Assembly (NCBI GenBank): GCA_002340255.1
Contig: DDLS01000108.1
Location: 1-6,539 of the forward strand
Source: Cyanobacteria bacterium UBA2566
Lineage (GTDB): Bacteria > Cyanobacteriota > Cyanobacteriia > Cyanobacteriales > Desertifilaceae
Length of the DNA: 6,539 nucleotides
Direction of reading: 5' to 3'
The notes under the pieces are model-generated. The model did not search any database. It worked only from the letters and a program-made list of their open reading frames with translations, and was not told where the DNA came from. A program made the position numbers and the translations under genes. Shown piece after piece: positions 1 through 6,539 of this stretch. Position 1 is the first letter of the stretch. Every line of letters starts with the position of its first letter.

Positions 1-10
1 CCTTCAGCCA

Positions 11-192
11 GATACAGCGCGAAGCGCTGCTATGAGGTACATTGTTGATCGTAGATGTGAGTTGTCATTGCGACCGCAGGGAAGCAATCGCCAAGATTGG
101 GGGATTTTGCGATTGCTTCATTCCACTTGCGTGACCTTCGCAATGACCGATCTCAATGAGACTGTACTCCGTTACAGCGCTTTGCGCTGTAA
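11..192. repeat. Left copy of a ~170-base palindromic intergenic repeat
   Basis: This block recurs in the same orientation at the right end of the window (from 6370), with about eight substitutions and a one-base gap by eye. It is built of nested inverted repeats. A small hairpin CAGCGC-GAA-GCGCTG lies at 15-29. A large inverted repeat pairs GTCATTGCGA (64-73) with TCGCAATGAC (138-147) and GAAGCAATCGC (81-91) with GCGATTGCTTC (109-119). A tight hairpin with 9-base arms around TTT lies at 172-192. Further out, GTAC-ATTG-GATC on the left is loosely mirrored by GATC-CAATG-GTAC on the right, so most of the block is a degraded palindrome. It carries no transposase and no convincing reading frame. 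It resembles a MITE-like or REP-like element; the exact family is not recognised. Confidence 0.85.
172..192. repeat. Tight hairpin, 9-base arms and TTT loop, downstream of the operon
   Basis: The arms TTACAGCGC and GCGCTGTAA are perfectly complementary around a three-base loop. The hairpin forms the right end of the left repeat copy and lies 57 bases beyond the stop codon of the REC-kinase. It could slow transcription or protect the 3' end of the operon mRNA. On the minus strand it is not followed by a run of T, so I do not call it an intrinsic terminator. Confidence 0.6.
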
Positions 193-248
193 GTTAATTC
201 GATTTCTGGGTGGCGAAGCTCTCTAAGGCGACTTCAAGGCGAAGGACT

Positions 249-1550
249 TTACCCCAAAGGAAGAGAAATCACAAATTCAGTTCCTTGTCCCAATTGTGAA
301 GAACAGGTGATTTTTCCACAATGCTTTTTGGTCAGAATTTCACAGGCGATTGCCATGCCCAAACCTGTTCCTTTGCCGACTTTCTTAGTGGTAAATCCCT
401 GCTCAAATATTTTCGCCTTTACAGATTCTGGCATTCCCATGCCATTATCGATAATTCTGACCACAACATCCTGCTTTTTTTCGCTCAAATCAGTCGTAAC
501 AGTAATATAATTAGGGTCTTTTTCTATCTCTTCAAAAGACTTGTTTTTGCTCTTTTCATCCAGAGTATCGATCGCATTTGCTAAGATATTCATAAAGACT
601 TGATTGAGCTGTCCCGGATAGCATTTCAGTTCGGGAATATCACCATAATTTTTTACAATTTTAATGGCGGGACGTTGCTCATTCGCTTTAAGGCGGTATT
701 TTAAGATTAATAAAGTACTGTCAAGACCCTCGTGCACATTAAACTCAGTTTTGATATCTGTATCTGCACGGGAAAAGGTTCGCAAAGATGTGCTAATATT
801 AGCAATGCGTTTCACTCCTTGTTGCATAGAAACAAGAATTTTGGGAATATCTTCGAGCAAAAAGTCGAGATCTGCATTTTCAATCTCTTCTGCTAAGTCA
901 GGGCTAGGTTCGGGATATTCTTGGCGATAGGCTTGGATAATTGCCAACAGATCGACAAGAGTGTCTTTAAGCATCGTGATATTACCAGTAATGAAACTCA
1001 ACGGATTGTTGATTTCATGAGCGACTCCCGCTACAAGATTACCTAATCCTGCCATTTTTTCCTGTTGAACCAATTGCATTTGCGACGATCGCAATTTCTC
1101 TATCGCTTGAGTCAAATCAGTCGTGCGCTGCTCCACTTGCTTTTCTAAGTTTGCCCTCAACTTTCCCAACTGTAAGTGCGTCTTCACCCGTGCTAGCATT
1201 TCCGCCTCGCGAAACGGTTTGGTAATGTAATCGACGGCTCCCAAGTCAAATCCTTTGATAATACTCTTGTCGTCTGATAGAGCCGTAATAAAAATGATGG
1301 GAATACTGGCAGTATTGGGGTTGTCCTTAATTTGCCGACAGGTTTCAAAGCCATCCATGCCTGGCATTTGAATATCGAGGAGAATCAGATCGGGAACATA
1401 GGTTTGCAAGCGCTTGAGAGCGCGCTCACCACTGGTTACAGCAGCAACAATATAACCGGCAGGAGATAAGGTGTCCGCTACCACTTGCAAATTGGCTGGC
1501 GTATCATCAACAGCTAAAATTTCCGGTTGATGGTCAGCTTTATTCTGCAT
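249..1550 (-). CDS. Response-regulator/histidine kinase (REC-coiled coil-HisKA-HATPase), cytosolic
   Basis: This is a 433-residue two-component protein with the receiver at the N-terminus. The REC domain (about 9-127) has the acidic pair D15/D16, phospho-acceptor D59 in LLDIQMPGMDG, T89 and K111 in TKPF. A coiled-coil linker (about 128-165, EKQVEQRT) leads into a HisKA domain with H-box VAHEINNP and phospho-histidine H178. The ATPase domain follows, with N-box N325, G1 box DNGMGM (368-373), F-box around 381-389 and G2 box GKGTGLG (392-398). All catalytic residues expected of an active kinase are visible. There is no signal peptide or membrane segment, so it acts in the cytosol. It has no DNA-binding output. 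By inference its receiver may be phosphorylated by the upstream hybrid kinase, and H178 would then signal to a regulator elsewhere. The ATG overlaps the end of the preceding gene by 11 bases and has a good ribosome site, which supports this start. The partner regulator and signal are unknown. Confidence 0.95.
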   Translation of the reverse strand: MQNKADHQPEILAVDDTPANLQVVADTLSPAGYIVAAVTSGERALKRLQTYVPDLILLDIQMPGMDGFETCRQIKDNPNTASIPIIFITALSDDKSIIKGFDLGAVDYITKPFREAEMLARVKTHLQLGKLRANLEKQVEQRTTDLTQAIEKLRSSQMQLVQQEKMAGLGNLVAGVAHEINNPLSFITGNITMLKDTLVDLLAIIQAYRQEYPEPSPDLAEEIENADLDFLLEDIPKILVSMQQGVKRIANISTSLRTFSRADTDIKTEFNVHEGLDSTLLILKYRLKANEQRPAIKIVKNYGDIPELKCYPGQLNQVFMNILANAIDTLDEKSKNKSFEEIEKDPNYITVTTDLSEKKQDVVVRIIDNGMGMPESVKAKIFEQGFTTKKVGKGTGLGMAIACEILTKKHCGKITCSSQLGQGTEFVISLPLG

Positions 1551-4500
1551 GATATCCCCCTTCGGTTAGATATTGTTGCAGGATATCTTCGATTTCCTCT
1601 GTGGCAAATTGGTTGGCTAGGTCGAGTAAGGGTTGAGTAAACGAGATATACATTGAATCATGACAGGTAAGTTTTTCTAGGGCTTCAGACAGCTCTCGAA
1701 TCCGATCTTGCTGTGCCAAATCTAATAAGTTGCTGAGGATCTCAGGTGCTGGCAGAACCATTGGGGTAGCGGTTGATTCCGAAAGCGCCTCCGTATCCTC
1801 TCGATCTTCATAAATCCATTGTAAATCCAAGCATTCCGAGACTGCTGCCAACAATTCTTGAAAATCGACGGGTTTGTTGAGGAAGCAATCGCCCCCTGCA
1901 TCCATTGCTCGATATTGCTCCTTTTCACTCACGGATGCGGAAGAGACGATAATTTTGTGATGTTGCAAGTCTTTGGAACTCCGGATATGCTTGAGGAAAT
2001 CAAAACCATCCATCACAGGCATAAAGAGGTCGGCGATCGCTAAATCGGGTGAGTTCTCCCGTAATTTTTCTAAGCCTTCGCGGCCGTTTTCTGCTTCAAT
2101 GATTGTGAAGTCGAGGGGAGTGAGTAAGTTGGAGACAACAGTGCGGTTTTCCCAGCGATCGTCCACGACGAGAATTGTACGCCGATCTCCCTCGTAACCG
2201 ATAATGCGATCGCGCCAGCGATGCGGAGCATTATCGCGCCCCTCTAAACCGATCTGTCGTGTTGCCCAATCGACAGCGAGGGGCAAGTTAACGGAAAAGG
2301 AAAATTCGCTTCCTCGACCCAATTGGCTAGTGACTTCAATCGTACTACCCATTAACCCAACAATTTGCTTGGAGATAGCCAATCCTAACCCGGTTCCTTC
2401 AGATTGTTTTTGGCGATCGCCAACCTGTTCAAAGGCTTCAAAGAGTTTGGCTAGATCGGCTTGGGCAATACCCACCCCAGTATCGATCGCTTGAAAAAAT
2501 ACGGTTGCACTGGTTTCCGACTCGGAAATCACATCTACCCGCAGCCTCACGGAACCGCTATTCGTAAATTTAATGGCATTGCCCAAAAGGTTGATTAACA
2601 CCTGTCGTAGGCGTTTTTCATCCACTTCTACTCCTTCCGGCAGGCGAGAGCTGGGCTGATAAATGAAATCAATTCCTTTTTGTTGGGCTTTAATTTTGCA
2701 CATTTCCACCACACTTTGTAAAAGAGAGGGAAAATAAACAGGAATGGGATTCAACTCCAGTTTACGAGCTTCGATTTTGGACAAATCTAAGACATCGTTA
2801 ATCAATGTTAGTAAGTGAGAACCACATTGATGAATGATCGTTACCCCTTTGCGATCCGCTTCGGCGAGGGTTTTAGATCGTCCTAAAATTTGTGCGTAGC
2901 CGAGAATGCCGTTGAGGGGCGTTCTCAATTCGTGGCTCATATTGGCTAAAAACTCGCTTTTAGCTTGGTTGGCTTGTTGGGCTGCTGCTTCTGCTTCTTT
3001 GTAGGGGGTAATATCTTGAAAAATACCAATAATTCCCATGACTACGCCTTCAGTATTGTAGAGGGGAACTTTGCTAGTTTCAAGCCAACTCATTGTTCCA
3101 TTGCCTTTGGTAATCGGTTCGACAATCCCTAATTCTGGTTCCCCAGCATTCATCACTTTGCGATCGTACTCAATGTACAAATCTGCTTCTTCGCGAGACC
3201 AAGGCATATCATAGTCGGTTTTGCCAACAATCTCTTCCGGCTTCATGCGGGCAACTTGGGCGAAACTGCGATTGCATCCCAAGTACACATTCTCGCGATT
3301 TTTCCAGAAAATAGATTGGGGGATATTATTCATAACTAAATTGAGCAACTGTTGGGACTCGGATAGCTCTTGGGTTCGTGTCTCCACTTTTTGTTCGAGA
3401 TTTTGCGAATAATCTTGCAACTGTTGAAATGAGGATTTCAGTTGGGTTGCCATATAACTGAAGGAATTGGCAAGCTCTCCGAGTTCATTACCCCATTGGG
3501 TGGGTAAAACTCCATCTGAGTGCCCATCGGCCACAATGTCTACACCATCACTTAAATTACCTTCGGCGATTTGCTTGGCGATCGCCGTCAAGCGTCGAAT
3601 GGGAGAAGAAATTACATTAGCCATGCCAAATCCCACGCTAATGGCAACAAGGGTCGTCCCTAAAGCGAGGAGGAGATTATTGCGCGTTTGAATATTAATG
3701 GGTTGGAGAAAAACAGATTTTGGGCGCAAATAAGCAACTTTCCACGGTTGGCTTTGGCTCAGGTGAATCGCACCTGCATATTCTATATTCTGCTCTTGGG
3801 ACAGAATGCTCGTGAAGTAGGGGCGATCTGGGTTAAAATTGGCAGCAAATTTGTCAAATTCTGTCAGTTGAGTGGCTCTATCGGTAGGCAGAGAAGCCGG
3901 CAAGCGATAGGTTTGCTGTAATTCATCAAGGGTTTCGGGTTGAGGAGGAGCGAGAAATTGAAATAGAAGCTCTTCAAGCTGTCTCCCTCCATCTTGATAG
4001 CCTTGACCCAAGCGCAAATTGCGATCGTCGAGCAGAATAGGAAAAGACAAAGAACCGGCTAAATTATTATTTTCTAGGATGAGGTTTTGGAGTTTGGCGG
4101 CATGGTACTGACTGCGTAATATGCCAACCACTTCCCCCGTTTGGCGATCGCGGATCGATTGGCTGAAATACAAGTAAGGCTGACCGTCAACCTCAGAAAA
4201 TTCTACATTGGAGACAAAAGGCTCTCCCGTTTCTAGGGCAATTTGGAAATAGTCCCGATTCGACTCGTCCCATACCCTTTGAGGGGTGCGGGTATCGAGG
4301 AGATTTTGTCCATTGGTATTCAGAAGAGCGGAGGAAACTAAAAAGACGGTATCTTTGGCGATCGAGGTCTTTAGAGTGTTGAGTGCCTGCTCTCTAACCG
4401 AGGGAGAAGCATTGGGTGCAGCTTGTAAATAGGTGGCAAGGATTTCTTGTTGCGCTTCAGTAACAATAACCGTCAAATTGATGCGAACGAAGGCATCAAG

Positions 4501-4710
4501 AGTTGCCGCCGTTTGGGACGCGGCTGCATTCAGGGATTGATTGGCCGATTGAATCAAAGCTGTCCGCGTAGTCTGGTAATTCCACCAAGCAAATCCCGCC
4601 AGGGGAGTCAGAGCAATGAAGCAAAATACCCCTAACAGTTGATGGCGCAAGCTGTAATGATTGAAGAAACACTCAATTCGTGAGCGAATATTCCTAGGAA
4701 TCGCTTTCAT
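1540..4710 (-). CDS. Membrane hybrid sensor histidine kinase (dCache-HAMP-PAS-HisKA-HATPase-REC)
   Basis: This is a 1056-residue sensor kinase. An N-terminal membrane segment (about 26-44) and a second (about 345-368) enclose a periplasmic dCache-like domain of about 300 residues, with the typical stretch RDYFQIALETGEPFVS (152-167). A HAMP domain follows (about 366-430), then a short coiled coil (425-455) and a PAS domain (about 454-570, opening NNIPQSIFWK). The HisKA domain carries H593 in FLANMSHELRTPLNGI. The ATPase domain shows N711, DTGVGI (743-748) and GTGLGLAIS (772-780). A C-terminal receiver (about 845-960) has D850/D851, phospho-acceptor D894, S924 and K946. All key catalytic residues are present. 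A helical tail of about 80 residues (975-1056) has no HxxKG motif, so it is not an obvious HPt. The ATG lies 9 bases after the stop of the binding-protein gene and lacks a clear Shine-Dalgarno, so its translation may depend on ribosomes arriving from upstream. The signal is unknown; a ligand of the adjacent binding protein is a reasonable guess. Confidence 0.96.
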   Translation of the reverse strand: MKAIPRNIRSRIECFFNHYSLRHQLLGVFCFIALTPLAGFAWWNYQTTRTALIQSANQSLNAAASQTAATLDAFVRINLTVIVTEAQQEILATYLQAAPNASPSVREQALNTLKTSIAKDTVFLVSSALLNTNGQNLLDTRTPQRVWDESNRDYFQIALETGEPFVSNVEFSEVDGQPYLYFSQSIRDRQTGEVVGILRSQYHAAKLQNLILENNNLAGSLSFPILLDDRNLRLGQGYQDGGRQLEELLFQFLAPPQPETLDELQQTYRLPASLPTDRATQLTEFDKFAANFNPDRPYFTSILSQEQNIEYAGAIHLSQSQPWKVAYLRPKSVFLQPINIQTRNNLLLALGTTLVAISVGFGMANVISSPIRRLTAIAKQIAEGNLSDGVDIVADGHSDGVLPTQWGNELGELANSFSYMATQLKSSFQQLQDYSQNLEQKVETRTQELSESQQLLNLVMNNIPQSIFWKNRENVYLGCNRSFAQVARMKPEEIVGKTDYDMPWSREEADLYIEYDRKVMNAGEPELGIVEPITKGNGTMSWLETSKVPLYNTEGVVMGIIGIFQDITPYKEAEAAAQQANQAKSEFLANMSHELRTPLNGILGYAQILGRSKTLAEADRKGVTIIHQCGSHLLTLINDVLDLSKIEARKLELNPIPVYFPSLLQSVVEMCKIKAQQKGIDFIYQPSSRLPEGVEVDEKRLRQVLINLLGNAIKFTNSGSVRLRVDVISESETSATVFFQAIDTGVGIAQADLAKLFEAFEQVGDRQKQSEGTGLGLAISKQIVGLMGSTIEVTSQLGRGSEFSFSVNLPLAVDWATRQIGLEGRDNAPHRWRDRIIGYEGDRRTILVVDDRWENRTVVSNLLTPLDFTIIEAENGREGLEKLRENSPDLAIADLFMPVMDGFDFLKHIRSSKDLQHHKIIVSSASVSEKEQYRAMDAGGDCFLNKPVDFQELLAAVSECLDLQWIYEDREDTEALSESTATPMVLPAPEILSNLLDLAQQDRIRELSEALEKLTCHDSMYISFTQPLLDLANQFATEEIEDILQQYLTEGGYHAE
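1556..1562 (-). promoter_or_regulatory. Ribosome binding site for the REC-kinase, inside the upstream gene
   Basis: AAGGGGG on the minus strand lies five bases before the ATG at 1550. It sits within the last codons of the hybrid kinase gene, whose stop codon is reached eight bases after this ATG begins. The arrangement suggests translational coupling of the two kinases and decides the start of the downstream gene. Confidence 0.65.
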
Positions 4711-5366
4711 AGTTTTGAGTTAGAGGGTTTCTGTTGCTCGGGCAGCAGCTTGCGCCATGTTGTTTAGGGTGGTTCGGATGCTTTGTTGGTTGGTCATTAA
4801 TTTTCCCAGTTCCATGGGGAAGCGATCGAAGCCCACTTCAATCCAATTGGAATGGTGGGGTTCCGTTCCCATGCGATTTTCAATGGCATCTAAGGTGACC
4901 TCAAAATAATTGGCAACTTGGGGATTGGCTCCAAACCCTATTTTCAAGCGAGGATCGCTGTAGGTGCTGCGGCGAACGCTATTGGTTTTGCTCAATAGGG
5001 CTGCCCGAGTCATGGTGTCTGCGCTGGTGAGCCATTGCAAAAAGACCCAGGCTGCATCTCGATTTTTGCTGTAACGAGAGAGCGCCAGACTACTGCCCCC
5101 TTGACGGCTCACACCTGGAACTTCGCCGAAACCGCATTCGCTCTCTGGACGCAGGGCAATGGCTTGAGGACAAGGAGCGACTGCCACTTTTCCGGATATT
5201 TGGGAGTTAGCCGATTCTTCAAACCAGGGAAAAAATTCCCCCCACCCAATTGCGACACCTGCGCGACCTTGACGAAAAGCATTGGCTTGTCCGCTCCAAT
5301 CCCAGGTTATGGCTTCGGGGGGGCATATTGTCGTTGGGCGAGGAGGTATTCCATTGCGGCGATCGC
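2033..5366. repeat. Six HIP1 octamers (GCGATCGC) scattered through the genes
   Basis: Exact copies lie at 2033-2040, 2206-2213, 2413-2420, 3578-3585, 4144-4151 and 5359-5366. This palindrome is strongly over-represented in many cyanobacterial genomes. Five copies lie in the hybrid kinase gene and one in the binding-protein gene; none lies in the REC-kinase. Their density supports a cyanobacterial origin and long residence of at least the first two genes. Confidence 0.85.
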
Positions 5367-6173
5367 CCGGTCGTCATTAATGGCTGGTGTGCCATCGGCA
5401 TGATAAATCGACCCACCATGGGCCCACAACCAAGCGGTCATATTAGCATGTAAGCTATAGTGCCCCACTTTCCACTGTTCTACCGTTCCATAGATTTGAG
5501 GGGCTTTGGCTTCAGTAATGACTTGCATGGTCTCCAAGTAGTCTTCCATGGTCATGGGGATCGATAATCCTAATTCCTCCAAAATATCTGGGCGGTAGAA
5601 CAAAATCAAGATCGGAATATCATAGGGGATGGCAGCCAACTGTCCTTGATAGGAGGCAATATTGGCAACTAACGGGGAGAGAAAATCCTCAAAATTGTAG
5701 TTGGGATATTGCAGGTCGCTGTTTTCTAGTAATTCTTTAGGATTTACTCCGACTTCAAGAAAACGACCGATCCGAGCCTGATCCCAGTACATGATGTCAT
5801 AGGTTCCGGCTTCTCTGGCGATGTCTTGCTCGATACGCCCAAACACGCGATCGAGGGGGAACCTATCCCATTGCACGTCAATTCCTGTTAGGGGAATAAA
5901 TTCTTCTTGTACAAATTCCCAAGCCACATTAGCGCCTGGGGAATCTTCAGTAATTAATCGCACTGTCGTGCCGGAAAATCCTTGGCCTACATCTTTAAGA
6001 AAATGATAGGCATCTGTTCCTATCACACTTGGCGATTCCAAACCGCGAGTTTCTTCTATGGATAATGGAATAGAAGAAGATGGAGAAAAACGACGACAGG
6101 CTGTTAGTGCAGAAGTTGCACTCCACCCCAACGCGGCTGATGTTCCCCAGCGCAGTATATCTCGTCTTTTCAT
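4720..6173 (-). pseudogene. Periplasmic solute-binding lipoprotein (family 1-like), frame broken once
   Basis: Two reading frames together encode one ABC-type solute-binding protein. The first (6173 to 5307, 288 codons) starts with MKRRDIL and a hydrophobic segment. It has a lipobox LTAC at residues 23-26 and an RR pair at 3-4 that could be read as a Tat-like signal. The core stretch QGQLAAIPYDIPILILFYRP (176-195) followed by DILEELGL is typical of sugar-type binding proteins. At residue 286 the frame runs into TAA. The other frame continues at once with EAITWDWSGQANAFRQGRAG, a normal family motif, and runs to 4720. One extra base in the C run (G run 5317-5323 on the plus strand) would give an intact 484-residue protein, a usual length for the family. 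The GTG at 5187 is not a likely start. No permease or ATPase gene is adjacent. The cause may be a sequencing error, a true lesion or slippage; the sequence cannot decide. The ligand is not recognisable. Confidence 0.88.
5317..5323 (-). other. Homopolymer frameshift site in the solute-binding protein gene
   Basis: On the coding strand the context is TAT GCC CCC CCG AAG CCA TAA, a run of seven C. Adding one C, or a -1 slip from CCC CCG to CCC CCC, joins the two halves exactly where protein similarity resumes (APP then EAITWDWS). No stop lies between 5316 and 5187 in the second frame (43 sense codons). Confidence 0.85.
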
Positions 6174-6369
6174 TTATTGAACACTCTTTAAAAGACGGGG
6201 GCAAATCGTTATTATCGTTAAAAGAATGTGCCTTCTATGAGACCATCTTATCCTGTCTCGAAGAGTTAGCCAGATAAAAGTTCACATGCTTATATTACCG
6301 ATCGCCCTCTTGAGTATTCTTTTTGATAGCTACGATTGATGACAATGCTTAGTGCTGCAATTGGGAATT
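6174..6369. other. Upstream region of the operon, no gene seen
   Basis: These 196 bases precede the binding-protein start and should hold the operon promoter. I see no convincing -35/-10 pair. An AT-rich TAATATAAG on the minus strand (6289-6297) could serve as a -10 but lacks a good -35. The ribosome site for the ATG at 6173 is weak (AAAGAG, about ten bases upstream). Possible operator-like elements are two ATCGTT copies nine bases apart (6205-6210, 6214-6219) and a GAGAC/GTCTC inverted repeat (6239-6243, 6255-6259). CAATT-GGG-AATTG (6358-6370) abuts the right repeat copy. Confidence 0.4.
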
Positions 6370-6539
6370 GATACAGCGCTTCGCGCTGCTATGAGGTACA
6401 TTGTTGATCGTAGATGTGAGTTGTCATTACGACCGCAGGGAAGCAATCGCCAAGATTGGGGGATTTTGCGATTGCTTCATTCCACTTCGTTCCATTCGCA
6501 ATGACTGATCTCAATGAGACTGTACTCCGTTACAGCGCA
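6370..6539. repeat. Right copy of the palindromic intergenic repeat, cut by the window end
   Basis: This is a direct repeat of the block at 11-181, with the same nested layout: small hairpin at 6374-6388 and large inverted repeat at 6423-6505. Differences from the left copy, by eye, are the hairpin loop TTC instead of GAA (6380-6382), A for G at 6429 inside the large arm, a one-base deletion plus about three changes near 6488-6495, T for C at 6507, and A for T at the last base. The right-hand terminal hairpin is truncated by the window edge after TTACAGCGC. Confidence 0.85.

Noticed and set aside
172..192. Intrinsic terminator for the operon
   Set aside because: The stem is strong, but no T run follows on the minus strand, and the same structure is part of a dispersed repeat.
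15..192. CRISPR array
   Set aside because: The repeats are nested palindromes without regular unit and spacer spacing, and no cas gene is present.
32..226. 64-codon plus-strand reading frame in the left repeat
   Set aside because: It runs through the inverted repeat, and in the right copy the same frame is cut short after about 37 codons by a one-base gap. It shows no protein-like conservation.
4720..5187. Separate 155-residue protein starting at GTG 5187
   Set aside because: The 43 codons before the GTG in the same frame encode typical binding-protein sequence, so this is the C-terminal part of a broken gene.
5035..5403. 122-codon plus-strand reading frame opposite the binding-protein gene
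   Set aside because: It lies antisense to a strand with clear family motifs, spans the frameshift region and has an unremarkable composition; it is a shadow.
6080..6277. 65-codon plus-strand reading frame upstream of the operon
   Set aside because: It starts inside the signal-peptide coding region of the binding protein and has no ribosome site or recognisable motif.
11..6539. Composite transposon bounded by insertion sequences
   Set aside because: The bounding repeats are about 170 bases long and code for nothing; no transposase or integrase is present in the window.

Overview
The window looks like a piece of a cyanobacterial chromosome. Six exact copies of the cyanobacterial octamer GCGATCGC (HIP1) lie inside genes in 6.5 kb, where chance would give about one per 65 kb. 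The kinase architectures (a dCache-HAMP-PAS hybrid kinase followed by a REC-first kinase) and the palindromic intergenic repeats fit the same origin. I cannot name the genus from sequence alone.

All recognisable genes lie on the minus strand and appear to form one operon, read from right to left. First comes a periplasmic solute-binding lipoprotein (6173 down to 4720). Its frame is broken once, at a run of seven G on the plus strand (5317-5323). Nine bases later begins a 1056-residue membrane-bound hybrid histidine kinase (4710 to 1540). Its last 11 bases overlap the start of a 433-residue cytosolic response-regulator/histidine kinase (1550 to 249). No transporter permease or ATPase and no DNA-binding response regulator is present in the window.

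The likely logic, by inference, is a signalling operon. A lipoprotein outside the membrane binds a small solute, probably a sugar-like or oligomeric ligand given its family. The hybrid kinase reads the solute, or the loaded binding protein, through its dCache domain. Phosphate then passes from the hybrid kinase (H593, receiver D894) to or from the REC-kinase (D59, H178). The output regulator would lie elsewhere. If the frameshift is real, the sensing branch may be decaying, or the full protein may be made by slippage.

The operon is bracketed by two direct copies of a roughly 170-base repeat with nested inverted-repeat structure (11-192 and 6370-6539; the second runs off the window). They are about 95 percent identical by eye. 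The small hairpin at the left end of the repeat has its loop reverse-complemented between the copies (GAA versus TTC). Bases 193-248 (short 3' region) and 6174-6369 (upstream region) hold no gene I can support.
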